Source: Chloracidobacterium sp.
Lineage (GTDB): Bacteria; Acidobacteriota; Blastocatellia; Pyrinomonadales; Pyrinomonadaceae
DNA: 64,000 nucleotides
Reading direction: 5' to 3'
Assembly: GCA_016716305.1 (NCBI GenBank)
Contig: JADJWP010000002.1
Span: 3,160,501-3,224,500, forward strand
The notes under the pieces were generated by a model. It was not told the origin of the DNA and searched no databases. It saw nothing but the letters and a program-made list of their open reading frames with translations. Below are positions 34,619-43,801 of this stretch, piece after piece; position 1 is the first letter of the stretch; the number at the start of each line of letters is the position of its first letter. Made by a program: the position numbers and the translations under genes.

Positions 34619-36505
34619 TTACAGCTTAGAGTCTTTTCCTGAGGAGCGGAACTCTTCGAGCACATCGAAAACCTGCAAAGCATATTTAACGTTGCCGAAT
34701 GGCGCCGACACCTGCACACCTGCAATTATGTCCCGCACTTCAAGAAGCGATTCGCGGGCAATAGCAATGCCTTCTTCGCGCGCATCTTCCTTGCCTTTCT
34801 CGGATGCCGCCCGCATACGTTCCAGGATCTCGGGCGTGACATTTACGCCGGGGACCTCATTATGAAGGAACTCGGCATTTCTGTAGCTGACCAATGGCCA
34901 TATCCCGGCAATTATCGGTACCCTAAGATGGTTGATCTTTTCGATGAAAGAACGAAGCTGGGCGGTATCGAAAACCGGTTGAGTGATCGCATACTCGGCC
35001 CCTGCTTCGACCTTCCATTCAAATCGCTTGATCTCCTCATCTAAATTGACCGCCCCAGGATTGACGCCGACGCCGATCGAGAACGCAGTCGGTTTTCCGA
35101 TCGGGTTATTTCCGATATCGAGCCCGTGGTTGAGCTTGTTCGCCATATTGGTGAGGCCGATCGAATCAATATCAAAAACAGCAGTTGCGTCCGGATACGG
35201 TCCCATCTTTGGCGGATCACCGGTAATGATAAGCAGATTGTGCAGGCCCAACGCCGCGGCTCCGAGCAGGTCGGACATCATCCCCAAAAGATTTCGGTCG
35301 CGGCAGCAATAATGTAATACAGATTCAATTCCTATGTCGCGTTCGACTAGGACCGCGGTTGCCTGCGCCGACATTCTTGTCTGGGCCCTCGGCCCGTCGG
35401 GGATATTGACAGCGTCAACACCGGCACTCTCCAGCAGGCGGATCGAATTCATCGTGGCTTCGGCATCGCAACCCTTCGGAGGAAGCACTTCGACCGATGT
35501 GACGAATTCGCCTCTTGCGATCTTCCGTGACCATCGAGAGCGATCTTCGGGATCGACAACCAGCACGTCGTCCGGCTTTAGCTCGATGACCGGAGCAGGG
35601 CGTGCCCCTGTAGATGCGTTCGTCTGCCGCGGACTGATCGAGCGGATCGAATCTGCGATCAATTTGACATGTGTTGGCGTCGTCCCGCAGCAGCCGCCAA
35701 CGAAACGGGCTCCCGCCTGAACAAATCTCTTTGCAAATGTCGCCATGTATTCCGGCGAGCCCATGTAGAATTGACGGCCCTGAACGTCTCTCGGCAAGCC
35801 CGCGTTCGGCTGTGCAGACAACGGTTTGTCGGTGACCGACCGCATCCTTTCGAGCGCAGACAGCAGATGTGTTGGGCCCATTCCGCAGTTCAGACCGATG
35901 ACATCCACACCGAGTTCATCCAGTCGTTGTGTGAACGTCTCAGGCGTCGTGCCGAAGGTCGTATTCAAGTCCGCCTGGATCGTCATTTGAGCGATGATCG
36001 GCAGATCGCAGATCTCCTTTATGGCGCGGATCGCCTGTTCGATCACCGGCAGTTCCGAGAAGGTCTCGAGGATGAAAAGATCTACGCCGCCTTCGAGCAG
36101 TCCTTTGGCTTGCTCTTTGAACAGGTCTCTCGCTTCGTCAAAGGATGTCGGCCCGAAGGGTTCGATCCTTATCCCCAGCGGCCCGATCGCGCCGGCAACG
36201 AAAACCCTGTCGCCAGCGGCTTCGCGTGCGATCCTGGCAGCCGCGGTATTGATCTCGGAGAGTTTGCCCTCGAGTCCGTATGGCTGCAGTTTGTTTCGTG
36301 TAGCGCCGAACGAATTGGTCTCGATCACATCAGCGCCGGCCTTGATGTACTCCTCGTGGACGTCCCTTACAAGTTCAGGATTGGTCAGGTTAAGTTCGTC
36401 ATAACTTCGGTTGATGTAAATACCCTTGTCATAAAGTCGGGTACCCATAGCGCCGTCAAATACGATCACCTGATCGGAAGCCAACAATTCGCGGAAATTC
36501 TTCAT
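34619..36505 (-). CDS. Bifunctional homocysteine S-methyltransferase / methylenetetrahydrofolate reductase
   Basis: 628 residues. The N-terminal Hcy S-methyltransferase domain (about 1-295) has VIVFDGAMGTRLYDKGI, ETNSFGATRNKL and zinc ligands in GLNCGMGPTH and GGCCGTTPTH. The C-terminal MTHFR domain (about 330-615) has VEVLPPKGCDAEATM, HYCCRDRN and the GDPPKMGPYPD FAD-binding segment, followed by PVFDTAQLRSFI. No B12 domain is present, so it is the short fusion like YitJ. It recycles homocysteine to methionine and makes 5-methyl-THF. A hairpin with T run lies directly before the ATG and a SAM-II-like aptamer before that, so methionine/SAM feedback is likely. Confidence 0.93.
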   Translation of the reverse strand: MKNFRELLASDQVIVFDGAMGTRLYDKGIYINRSYDELNLTNPELVRDVHEEYIKAGADVIETNSFGATRNKLQPYGLEGKLSEINTAAARIAREAAGDRVFVAGAIGPLGIRIEPFGPTSFDEARDLFKEQAKGLLEGGVDLFILETFSELPVIEQAIRAIKEICDLPIIAQMTIQADLNTTFGTTPETFTQRLDELGVDVIGLNCGMGPTHLLSALERMRSVTDKPLSAQPNAGLPRDVQGRQFYMGSPEYMATFAKRFVQAGARFVGGCCGTTPTHVKLIADSIRSISPRQTNASTGARPAPVIELKPDDVLVVDPEDRSRWSRKIARGEFVTSVEVLPPKGCDAEATMNSIRLLESAGVDAVNIPDGPRAQTRMSAQATAVLVERDIGIESVLHYCCRDRNLLGMMSDLLGAAALGLHNLLIITGDPPKMGPYPDATAVFDIDSIGLTNMANKLNHGLDIGNNPIGKPTAFSIGVGVNPGAVNLDEEIKRFEWKVEAGAEYAITQPVFDTAQLRSFIEKINHLRVPIIAGIWPLVSYRNAEFLHNEVPGVNVTPEILERMRAASEKGKEDAREEGIAIARESLLEVRDIIAGVQVSAPFGNVKYALQVFDVLEEFRSSGKDSKL

Positions 36506-36529
36506 AAAAAAGCCTCGCCAAACAGCGAG
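36506..36529 (-). terminator. Terminator-like hairpin directly before the methyltransferase/MTHFR start
   Basis: On the minus strand ctcgc (36529-36525), a six-base loop, gcgag (36518-36514), then gc and six Ts (36511-36506) that abut the ATG. The gagg at the 3' side is the best ribosome site, so the stem could also hide it. It lies behind the riboswitch candidate and looks like its expression platform. Confidence 0.65.
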
Positions 36530-36554
36530 ACCGTTAATGGGGATTCATTTGATC

Positions 36555-36606
36555 GGCTGTTTAGCAGTTTATTTAACGTGGTCGCAAGTCGCAATAACTC
36601 ACCACG
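36555..36606 (-). promoter_or_regulatory. SAM-II-like riboswitch aptamer
   Basis: Read on the minus strand: P1 cgtggt (36606-36601), an 18-base loop gagttattgcgacttgcg (36600-36583), P1 accacg (36582-36577), then ttaaataaact and gctaaa (36565-36560). P1 pairs perfectly. The order gtggtga, cttgc, ccacgttaaa and gctaaa closely follows the SAM-II (metA motif) consensus as I know it. The pseudoknot P2, folded as gcgacttg with taaactgc, has six pairs (two wobble) and two central mismatches, so it is divergent or of a related class such as SAM-V. Location before a methionine-synthesis gene fits. Confidence 0.7.
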
Positions 36607-36619
36607 AACATTTAGACGA

Positions 36620-36648
36620 ATGATGCGACTTTATTGAATTGCTGTCAA
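36620..36648 (-). promoter_or_regulatory. Promoter for the riboswitch-MTHFR transcript
   Basis: TTGACA (36648-36643), 17 bp, CATCAT (36625-36620), directly downstream of the mutM stop codon. Transcription would begin about 7-10 bases before the aptamer P1 stem. Confidence 0.6.
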
Positions 36649-36675
36649 GCAGAAGCCCCCTCTGTCCTACGCTCT

Positions 36676-37506
36676 CTAGCGTTGGCACTTACGGCAATAA
36701 TACGTCGATCGGCCGTTTTGCCTGATCCGGACGATCGCACAGCTGCATCGTGGGCAAGGGAGACCCTCACGATCATAAACGAGCCATTCGGCATCCGTAT
36801 CGGTTCCATAAAAATTGCCGCCGATGTTCGTCGGGTCGACAACGACGGTTCCGCCGATCGCCAGCGATTCAGAAAGTACATCGCGTATAGACCGATGAAG
36901 GCGCCCAATTCGCTTTGGACCCAGTCTGGCGCCTGCCTTGAGCGGGCTGATGCCGGCAAGGAACAGGGCCTCGGCAGAATAGATGTTCCCGAGTCCGCAC
37001 ACCTTTGTTTGGTCGAGAAGAAAAAGTTTTATCGCAACGTTAGAGGATCTCAGCCTGGTTGTTAAGTAGTCTATCGAGAAAGCGTCAGAAAATGGTTCCG
37101 GTGCAAGTTTGGCTATCTCGCGTGTATTCGTGAGCTTATCGGTATCGACTACCTTCATTAACCCGAAGTGTCGCTGATCCTGAAATACAAGTTTGGATTC
37201 GCCGTCAAGGTGGAAGCGGGCATGGGTGAACTTTGGGTCGTCAAGTTCGGTCGGAAACAGCGAAAAGCGACCGCTCATCCGCAAGTGCGTGATGAGCGTC
37301 TTTCCGCCCTCAAGTTCGAAAAGAATGTGTTTTCCGCGACGACTGATCCGGTTTATGATTCGACCGCGAAGCTCGTCAGCAAAGACCTCGCGTGAAATAT
37401 CGGGCGCGAGCTTTTCTCGCAAAAGATCAGCCCGTTCGATTCGCCTGCCGCGAACGAGGATATCGAGATGATTAGCGACGACTTCGACTTCAGGGAGTTC
37501 GGGCAT
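36676..37506 (-). CDS. mutM: Formamidopyrimidine-DNA glycosylase
   Basis: Excises oxidised purines (8-oxoguanine, Fapy) and nicks the DNA. 276 residues. The required N-terminus MPELPEVEVV gives catalytic Pro2 and Glu3 after Met removal. THLRMSGRF, RHFGLM, CGLGNIYSAEALF (helix-two-turn-helix) and the zinc finger CPRC...YCRKCQ at the C-terminus are intact. Between the methyltransferase/MTHFR gene (170 bp) and the sugar nucleotidyltransferase on the same strand. Confidence 0.96.
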   Translation of the reverse strand: MPELPEVEVVANHLDILVRGRRIERADLLREKLAPDISREVFADELRGRIINRISRRGKHILFELEGGKTLITHLRMSGRFSLFPTELDDPKFTHARFHLDGESKLVFQDQRHFGLMKVVDTDKLTNTREIAKLAPEPFSDAFSIDYLTTRLRSSNVAIKLFLLDQTKVCGLGNIYSAEALFLAGISPLKAGARLGPKRIGRLHRSIRDVLSESLAIGGTVVVDPTNIGGNFYGTDTDAEWLVYDREGLPCPRCSCAIVRIRQNGRSTYYCRKCQR

Positions 37507-37568
37507 AGAGAAGTTTCTGGGTCGAGAATGACCTTACGGTCAAACCGCCTGAGTTTTGACCCGGACGA

Positions 37569-38609
37569 TCAAACCCGGGAATAGTCGGGCAACGAGGTCT
37601 TATCGCCCAATACCGTCTCTTCGCCAATGCTGACGTTGCGTCCGATATGACAGCTTTTACCGATTATTGCACCTCGTATTTCAGCCAGTGTCGAAATGCG
37701 TGTGTAAGCCCAGATCACCGAATCTTCGATCAGCACCTTTTCCTCCACGTGCACGCCAGGGCCAATGACCGAATTCTTGATCTGACAATTCGGCTTTATA
37801 ACAGAGCCTTCTCCGATCATCGAAACTTCGTCGACGATAGCTGCCGTAGCGATGTCGGCTCCAGTTTTACCAGGGAGTTCGAAACCCTTGATCATGCCGC
37901 TAAGAAAATCGCGATGGGCCTGAAGGTAACTCGCAGGGTTGCCTATATCACGCCAATAATTGCCATCGAGAACGTACGAATCAAAATGCATATTCGATTC
38001 GAGGATCTTCGGAAATACATCGTATTCGAACGATCGATTCTCATTACGCGGAATAAGATCAAGGACAGATGGTTCAAGTATATAGATTCCCGCGTTGATG
38101 GTATCGATACCTGATTCGGCGATCTGTTCCGGTGATGGCTTCTCAAGAAATCTCAAAACCCGCCCGTCGTCGTCGGATTCGACAAGACCGAAACGCGACG
38201 GATCGTCAACGCGGGTCAAAACGATCGTCGCATCTGCCTTGCGTTCCTGATGGCGAGCGACGAGACGACCAAGATCGACGTCGGTCAAAATGTCGCCGTT
38301 GAACACGATGGTAGCTCCGCCTTCACGGTCGGCCGCGTACTTATAGGCGCCGCCAGTCCCCATCGGATTGGGTTCGGTGATGAACCGCAGATTTACCCCG
38401 TATTCCGAGCCGTCGCCGAGGACATCTTCGATCTTTCCGGGCTGATAGCTTAATGAGAGTGTGATATTTGTTATCCCGGCCCGTGCCAGGAGGTCCAGCT
38501 GATAAAGAAGAAACGGCCTGTTCATCACAGGTACGACGGGTTTTGGAGTGTATACAGTAAGAGGCCGCAGTCTCGTTCCTTTGCCGCCAGCCAAGATCAG
38601 TGCCTGCAT
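37569..38609 (-). CDS. NDP-sugar nucleotidyltransferase (mannose-1-phosphate guanylyltransferase-like)
   Basis: 346 residues. QALILAGGKGTRLRPLTVYTPKPVVPV is the nucleotidyltransferase signature, and GDILTDVDLGRLV holds the metal Asp. The C-terminal third (about 245-345) has left-handed beta-helix repeats (MIGEGSVIKPN, IIGKSCHIGRNVSIG) as in GMP/GDP-mannose pyrophosphorylases. Likely forms GDP-mannose or a related NDP-sugar for glycan synthesis. Which sugar is not decidable. Upstream of mutM by 62 bp on the same strand. Confidence 0.92.
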   Translation of the reverse strand: MQALILAGGKGTRLRPLTVYTPKPVVPVMNRPFLLYQLDLLARAGITNITLSLSYQPGKIEDVLGDGSEYGVNLRFITEPNPMGTGGAYKYAADREGGATIVFNGDILTDVDLGRLVARHQERKADATIVLTRVDDPSRFGLVESDDDGRVLRFLEKPSPEQIAESGIDTINAGIYILEPSVLDLIPRNENRSFEYDVFPKILESNMHFDSYVLDGNYWRDIGNPASYLQAHRDFLSGMIKGFELPGKTGADIATAAIVDEVSMIGEGSVIKPNCQIKNSVIGPGVHVEEKVLIEDSVIWAYTRISTLAEIRGAIIGKSCHIGRNVSIGEETVLGDKTSLPDYSRV

Positions 38610-38861
38610 AAAATAAAGCGTTCCTCGTTCTGTGAAAAAAGATAGTACGCAATCAGGTCGCCAAAATCAAAGAGTCCGAAAAACGCCAACAATTACAAAA
38701 ATTGTCAAAAAATGTTTGACACTTTTTTGCACGCTGTGTTAGTTTAGCGGTTGCAGGTATTGTATTCATTCGCCTGCCCTCGCCGTCGGGTTTAGGTAAA
38801 ATTTACCGCTTGTATTGAGGTTTGCCCGCTCCTTAACTTCTTCGTGATCTGCTGATTAACA

Positions 38862-41006
38862 ATGGCCTTTGATAAAACAATTGCAATGCGCAATGCCGAG
38901 AGATATCTGTCACAGGGCAAGATACGATTGGCGATCGGCGAGTACAAACAAGTGGTCAAGCATGATCCGACGGATTTCGGGACCACGAACATGTTAGGCG
39001 ATCTCTATGCCAAGAGTATGGAGACGAAGGAAGCAATCGCCTGCTATACCGCCGTGGCTGAACACTACAGCAACCAAGGCTTTGCTGCAAAAGCGATAGC
39101 GATCTATAACAAGATCGCGAAGATCATCCCTGATTCACCAGAGATCTCAAAAAAACTCGCCGAACTATATGTGCAAAAAGGCTCTGTAAAGGACGCCCGG
39201 TCACATTATATCGCTCTCGCCAAAAGCTATGAGGCAAAAGGCCGCAAGATCGAGGCTCTTGCCATTTGGAAGCAGATAGCCCATCTTGACGCCAACAATA
39301 CCGAGATCTACCAGACACTTGGCGAATCGTTCCTCGCTGAAGGCCAGAACGAAGACGCGGTCGAATCATTTTCTTTGTTAGGTGAACGGTTGGTCAAACT
39401 AGGCCGCAACGATGAGGCCATCGTTGCTTACGAAAAAGCGCTGGCCATCGAGGGAAGGTCCGAAAGAGCTCTGAACGGATACCTTGAAAGTATGTTTGCC
39501 GCTGACCGCGCCGCCGAGGCCGCAGCCAGGATCGAAGAACTCCGAACGTCTGAACCGCAGGATCGCGACCTTTCCCGACTGGCGATCGAATGCTATCTAA
39601 GGTGCGGAAACACGGAAGAGGCCGAAAAGGCGATCATAAAGCTTGTTGAATACGAGCCATCAAACTATCTGATGTTCACGAGGTTGGCTCAGCTTCAGTT
39701 AGAAAAAAATGATACGGTTGCAGCCGCTCGAGTACTTTCGATGTCTTCCGAGCATCTTCTTGCCGGCGGCCAATCCGAAGAGCTTCAGCGATCGGTGACT
39801 GTTTTGCTCGAGAAAGATCCGGATAATATTGAAGGACTTCGGCTTCTTTGCGACTACTGTGTCTGGCAACGGGACGAAACCGCCTTGCTCGACTCACTAA
39901 AGCGGCTTTCCACGAGCGCTCGAAATGCAAATGCGGTTCAGGATGAGCGGTTCGCTTTGATCCAATTGCGAATGATCCTTCCTCACGAAACCGAGTATAC
40001 GGAACGACTCAGCGCGATAAATGCGGAGCACGGATTCGACGATGAAGAATCGTCTGTTTCACCGGCAAACAGCGGGCTCGCCAAGAAACTTTTCGGTAAT
40101 TCGGTCCCGAGCGTTGTTGGAGCCCCGCTCGTAGCCGAACCGATCGCCGAGGCGTTCGAGATCCGTTCGGTACTTAACGGTCCCCCGATCAATGGCGTCA
40201 AAGGAATTCCGCAGACCTCAGAAGCCAACTTCGAAGTCTCGACACTTAGTGGTTTCGAGGTGGAATCGGCAAGAGTGCTGGACGACCATTTTACGGTCGA
40301 ACCTGAGGACGACGAAGATCGGATGAAGAAAGAGATCGATAGTATCAAGTTCTATGTTGAGAGCGGATACATCGACCTTGCCGAAAAAGCTATCGCCGAG
40401 TTGGTCGGTGACTTCGGGCTGCGGCCGGATGTTCAGGAATTGAGGGCGTTTTTAGATGCAAGTCGGCGAGATTCCTCAAAGACGATCTCTGCTAACGGAG
40501 AACATAAGAACGGAAACGGAAATGGCAGTTCCGTATCACAAACTCAGCGTCCCGAGATCTTCGACATTAACGACCTTCGCAGCGAACTGGGACTTGAGGA
40601 TGCAAATCAGGATTCCGGCTCAGATTACGATACTCACTACCATACGGGCATCGCATATCAAGAGATGGGATTGCTGCAAGAGGCCATTCAGGAATATCAA
40701 AATGCGGTCTCCACCGTTTCGAACAACGATGGAACCCGGCGATTTTTCCAATGCGCGAATCTTCTTGGACATTGCTTTATGTCGATCGGGAAACCGCATT
40801 TGGCATTGACGTGGTATCAAAGGACGCTCGACACAAATGGACTCAGCGACGAAGAAAAACAGGGACTTTGGTACGAACTTGCCAACGCGTTCGAGGCTGA
40901 CGGCGACCAAGAAAATGCGGCGAAATATTTTGAGATGGTCTTCGCGGAAAATATCAATTTCCGCGACGTTGGAGAACGCCTGAAGCGAATGACCATTGCG
41001 GCCTGA
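38862..41006 (+). CDS. Large TPR-repeat protein
   Basis: 714 residues, no signal peptide. About ten tetratricopeptide-like helix pairs from 10 to 400 (e.g. AIGEYKQVVKHDPTDFGTTNMLGDLYAK, AIVAYEKALAIEGR) and a second set from 590 to 700 (GIAYQEMGLLQEAIQEYQNAV). Between them is an acidic, poorly structured linker (about 410-580) with an Asn/Gly-rich patch near 545 (NGEHKNGNGNGSS). TPR proteins scaffold complexes; no partner is visible. The 250 bp upstream (38610-38861) hold TTGACA at 38716 without a good -10. Confidence 0.85.
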   Translation: MAFDKTIAMRNAERYLSQGKIRLAIGEYKQVVKHDPTDFGTTNMLGDLYAKSMETKEAIACYTAVAEHYSNQGFAAKAIAIYNKIAKIIPDSPEISKKLAELYVQKGSVKDARSHYIALAKSYEAKGRKIEALAIWKQIAHLDANNTEIYQTLGESFLAEGQNEDAVESFSLLGERLVKLGRNDEAIVAYEKALAIEGRSERALNGYLESMFAADRAAEAAARIEELRTSEPQDRDLSRLAIECYLRCGNTEEAEKAIIKLVEYEPSNYLMFTRLAQLQLEKNDTVAAARVLSMSSEHLLAGGQSEELQRSVTVLLEKDPDNIEGLRLLCDYCVWQRDETALLDSLKRLSTSARNANAVQDERFALIQLRMILPHETEYTERLSAINAEHGFDDEESSVSPANSGLAKKLFGNSVPSVVGAPLVAEPIAEAFEIRSVLNGPPINGVKGIPQTSEANFEVSTLSGFEVESARVLDDHFTVEPEDDEDRMKKEIDSIKFYVESGYIDLAEKAIAELVGDFGLRPDVQELRAFLDASRRDSSKTISANGEHKNGNGNGSSVSQTQRPEIFDINDLRSELGLEDANQDSGSDYDTHYHTGIAYQEMGLLQEAIQEYQNAVSTVSNNDGTRRFFQCANLLGHCFMSIGKPHLALTWYQRTLDTNGLSDEEKQGLWYELANAFEADGDQENAAKYFEMVFAENINFRDVGERLKRMTIAA

Positions 41007-41063
41007 CAGCTGACGACGAAAACGGTTGTTAGCTCGCTAAATGTAAGGTTATACTTTGACGGT

Positions 41064-41360
41064 ATGGTTGAAAAACTGACCGTCATTTTCTTTATTATAT
41101 TGTGCCTGCTGCTTGGTTTCTATCTTATCCTTTCGCCGTGGGATACGATCTTCGGCAATTGGAGCGAAAACTACCTTTTGGTATTTGCCGCCGATAAATC
41201 CGGCATTCCGGGTGTGCAGCGGACGGTCGCATCAAATTGGTTCCGCGGGGCGGTGACGGGACTTGGCGTTTTGAATCTCGTCATCGCGTTCTGGGAGGCC
41301 GCTCATTTCAAACAGAGTGTCGCGATGCTGCAGGGTAAACAGTCAGAGAGCCAAAAGTGA
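41064..41360 (+). CDS. Small two-helix membrane protein upstream of thiE
   Basis: 98 residues, unrecognised. Two hydrophobic segments (about 5-24 and 61-80) with a polar linker and a short basic/acidic C-terminus. Its stop codon overlaps the thiE start by 4 bp (GTGA), so it is co-translated with thiE. A link to thiamine is suggested only by position. Confidence 0.72.
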   Translation: MVEKLTVIFFIILCLLLGFYLILSPWDTIFGNWSENYLLVFAADKSGIPGVQRTVASNWFRGAVTGLGVLNLVIAFWEAAHFKQSVAMLQGKQSESQK

Positions 41361-42007
41361 TCCACTTTTCTCCAAGTCCCTGGCTATATCTGATCACCGG
41401 TGGCCGGTCAGCAAAAGAGAATTTCGACAAAACGAAAAGGGACACACTGAGGATCATTGCGACCGCGGTCGAAGCAGGTGTCGATTTTGTTCAGATAAGG
41501 GAAAAGCAGCTTCCTGCAACACTCCTGTTTGAACTGGTGAAAAGTTCGGCTGAGATCACGCAAACGACGTCCACCATGCTCTTGGTTAACGGGCGCCCGG
41601 ATATCGCGATCGCAGCTCAGGCGGACGGGGTGCATTTGCCCGATAGCGGTTTGCCGGTCGAAGTTGTTCGCCGTACATTTTCAGAATCACTGATGATCGG
41701 ACGTTCGGTGCATTCCGCAGACGAGGCCGCTAGAGCATTTCGGGATGGCGCAGACTACGTGATTTACGGCAATGTATTTGCCAGTCCCGGCAAATCCGAG
41801 CCAAGAGGGATCGCGGAGCTTGAACGTGTGTGCAGAAGCGTCGGTGATCACCCAGTGATCGCAGTAGGCGGCATTGACAGAATGAATTTTCAACAGGTTA
41901 TGGGAGCCGGCGCGGCGGGAGTAGCCGCGATAGGAGCATTAAGCGATCCGGCAAGTATTCGATCGTTTGCCGCGGCCTTCGAGGAAGAGAAGAAAAAAGG
42001 ACAATAG
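41357..42007 (+). CDS. thiE: Thiamine-phosphate synthase
   Basis: Joins HMP pyrophosphate and thiazole phosphate. 216 residues from GTG 41357. WLYLITGG, DFVQIREKQLPA, LLVNGRPDIAIAAQADGVHLP, IGRSVHSADEA, YVIYGNVFASPGK and AVGGIDRMNFQQVMGAGAAGVAAIGA follow the ThiE TIM barrel. GTG overlaps the upstream stop. No TPP riboswitch is visible in the short upstream gap (41007-41063). Followed by thiD after 5 bp. Confidence 0.94.
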   Translation: MIHFSPSPWLYLITGGRSAKENFDKTKRDTLRIIATAVEAGVDFVQIREKQLPATLLFELVKSSAEITQTTSTMLLVNGRPDIAIAAQADGVHLPDSGLPVEVVRRTFSESLMIGRSVHSADEAARAFRDGADYVIYGNVFASPGKSEPRGIAELERVCRSVGDHPVIAVGGIDRMNFQQVMGAGAAGVAAIGALSDPASIRSFAAAFEEEKKKGQ

Positions 42008-42012
42008 CGACA

Positions 42013-42825
42013 TTGGAAAACTCTCGTAAACAGAAAATATGCCTCACGATCGCCGGGCTCGATCCTTCAGGCGGAGCCGGCATTTTAGCTGACGTACGGA
42101 CTTTCGCAGCATTCGGCTGTTATCCAGCGGCAGTTGTCACATCATTGACCTTTCAAAATACCACCGGTGTCTTTGGAGCAGACAATGTCGATAAAGAAAC
42201 GCTTGTTGGGCAATTACGCCCGGTCTTGGAGGATTTCCCGATCGACGCTGCAAAGACAGGCATGTTGCCGACGCTCGAACTGATCGAGGCAGCTGCCGAT
42301 ATACTAACGGAGTACGGAATCGAACGCATCATTGTCGATCCCGTAGTGCGTTCAACGTCTGGTTTTGATTTGATCGACAACGCCGCTCTGAGATCATTGG
42401 TCAAGCGGCTGTTCCCGATCTCCGCTCTTGTAACGCCGAATCTTCCCGAAGCCGAACGGATCACCGGTATCTCGATCGAAGAAATCGATGACATTATCGC
42501 CGCGGCCAGGTTGATCGGCGAGATGGGTGCTAGAAACGTTCTGATCAAGGGCGGGCATTTTCTAGCCGAAGATCCGGAGATGGCCGGGGCAAGGGATTTT
42601 CTCTTTCTTGATGGTGAGTTGATCGTGCTTGCCGGTGAGTATTACGAAACTACCGCGACCCATGGAACGGGCTGCGCACTTGCAGCTGCGATCACAGCTG
42701 GACTTGCATTGGGCTATGGTTTGGAAGATTCGGTCAGGACAGCAAAAGCCTTCGTTAATAAAGCGATCCGCACCGCTCCGAACCTCGGTCACGGGCATTC
42801 GCCCATCAACATCTCACCTATTTAG
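42013..42825 (+). CDS. thiD: Hydroxymethylpyrimidine/phosphomethylpyrimidine kinase
   Basis: Phosphorylates HMP and HMP-P for thiamine. 270 residues. CLTIAGLDPSGGAGILADVRTFAAFGCY, KTGMLPT, VVRSTSGFDLID and the ATHGTGCALAAAI anion hole are all present. The start is TTG at 42013 with AAAAGGA 9 bp upstream; no ATG or GTG start fits before the first motif. Stops 8 bp inside the convergent outer-membrane gene. Confidence 0.94.
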   Translation: MENSRKQKICLTIAGLDPSGGAGILADVRTFAAFGCYPAAVVTSLTFQNTTGVFGADNVDKETLVGQLRPVLEDFPIDAAKTGMLPTLELIEAAADILTEYGIERIIVDPVVRSTSGFDLIDNAALRSLVKRLFPISALVTPNLPEAERITGISIEEIDDIIAAARLIGEMGARNVLIKGGHFLAEDPEMAGARDFLFLDGELIVLAGEYYETTATHGTGCALAAAITAGLALGYGLEDSVRTAKAFVNKAIRTAPNLGHGHSPINISPI

Positions 42826-43693
42826 CGATCGGAAGAAATGCGGGCGTTTCGTATGTGACGCCGAACGTAACCCCACTTCGAGGGCTGAAACGGGTCAATC
42901 CGAATACGGCAGCGGTATCAAATCGCAAACCCGAAGCGCGTATCTGGGCTCCCACGCGAAATTGCCCAATGCTTTCGGTGCCCAATGGGGCCGCCGCGTT
43001 TCGAGTATTCACCCGGCCGTTCACTTCACTTACCAGGTTTACATGATCCGTGAGGCGGAAAATGCCCGCCAGCCCATAAAGAAGCACATCGTTTTGGGTG
43101 AACGTGTTCAGCGGAGCGTTCATTATTCCTAGACCGATGTTTCCGTATATGTTCGCATTTGCGGCTCGTCCAGCACGTTTACCAAATTTCTTCTGAACGA
43201 TAATCTTGCTGAAGATGTTGATCTGATTGGTGCCGATACCTCTTGCCTGGTCGGTATTCGGCATCTGGTAGCCAAATTTCATACCGATCGCCGGCAGATT
43301 CTTAGTTTCGCTGAACAGTTTTACTTTCGCTGATATCGTGAAGTCATCAAAATCGTTGGTCGAATTTCCTGAAATGTTCAAAGGGATCGGCGGAGGGGTC
43401 GTTTGCGAGTTTATCGCTAGAAAATTTTGGACCGTTCCCTCGATCTGGAGTTCAACGTTGGATGCAAATCCCTGACGGATCCGTATATCACCAACGCGTG
43501 TAAGGTCGCCCTTCAAGCCCGAAAGAGGAAACTTCATGTTCTGCAGAAAATCGACACCGACGCCGATCTCGATCGCACCTTGAGGAACGATGTCGATATC
43601 GTCTGTGAGCAAAGGCCGTTGCTGGGCATTAGTGCTAATGCCAAGAACGAGCAGGATCAATATCAAAACCGCCGATGTCTTCATCGCGAACAT
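42818..43693 (-). CDS. Putative outer-membrane beta-barrel protein
   Basis: 291 residues. Signal peptide to about residue 23 (cleavage after TNAQ), then alternating polar/hydrophobic strands (IEIGVGVDFLQN, DDFTISAKVKLFSE, IGMKFGYQMPN, RFDTAAVFGLTRF) typical of an outer-membrane barrel. The pattern is loosely like the phenol-degradation MetA/transporter barrel group; I cannot name a substrate. Overlaps thiD by 8 bp, convergent. ATG 43693 has only a weak ribosome site. Confidence 0.72.
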   Translation of the reverse strand: MFAMKTSAVLILILLVLGISTNAQQRPLLTDDIDIVPQGAIEIGVGVDFLQNMKFPLSGLKGDLTRVGDIRIRQGFASNVELQIEGTVQNFLAINSQTTPPPIPLNISGNSTNDFDDFTISAKVKLFSETKNLPAIGMKFGYQMPNTDQARGIGTNQINIFSKIIVQKKFGKRAGRAANANIYGNIGLGIMNAPLNTFTQNDVLLYGLAGIFRLTDHVNLVSEVNGRVNTRNAAAPLGTESIGQFRVGAQIRASGLRFDTAAVFGLTRFSPRSGVTFGVTYETPAFLPIAK

Positions 43694-43721
43694 TCTTACA
43701 CATCATCCAAAGATTATCCAG

Positions 43722-43769
43722 AAAAACAGCGGCGGTTCCCAGGCATTATTGCCTAATCACTCGCCGCTG
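43722..43769 (-). terminator. Terminator after the CHRD/FG-GAP gene
   Basis: On the minus strand cagcggcg (43769-43762) pairs with cgccgctg (43734-43727), enclosing a smaller aggca/tgcct hairpin, then five Ts (43726-43722). Located 33 bp past the stop codon. Confidence 0.7.
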
Positions 43770-43801
43770 CTAACCAAACCCGTGGTCAATTATCCCCAAA
43801 A

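Noticed and set aside
38716..38744. Strong promoter for the TPR gene
   Set aside because: TTGACA is present but the -10 at 17 bp (TTAGTT) matches only at the ends.
41007..41063. TPP riboswitch for thiE-thiD
   Set aside because: The upstream gap is too short and shows no CTGAGA or ACCTGA-type conserved segments.
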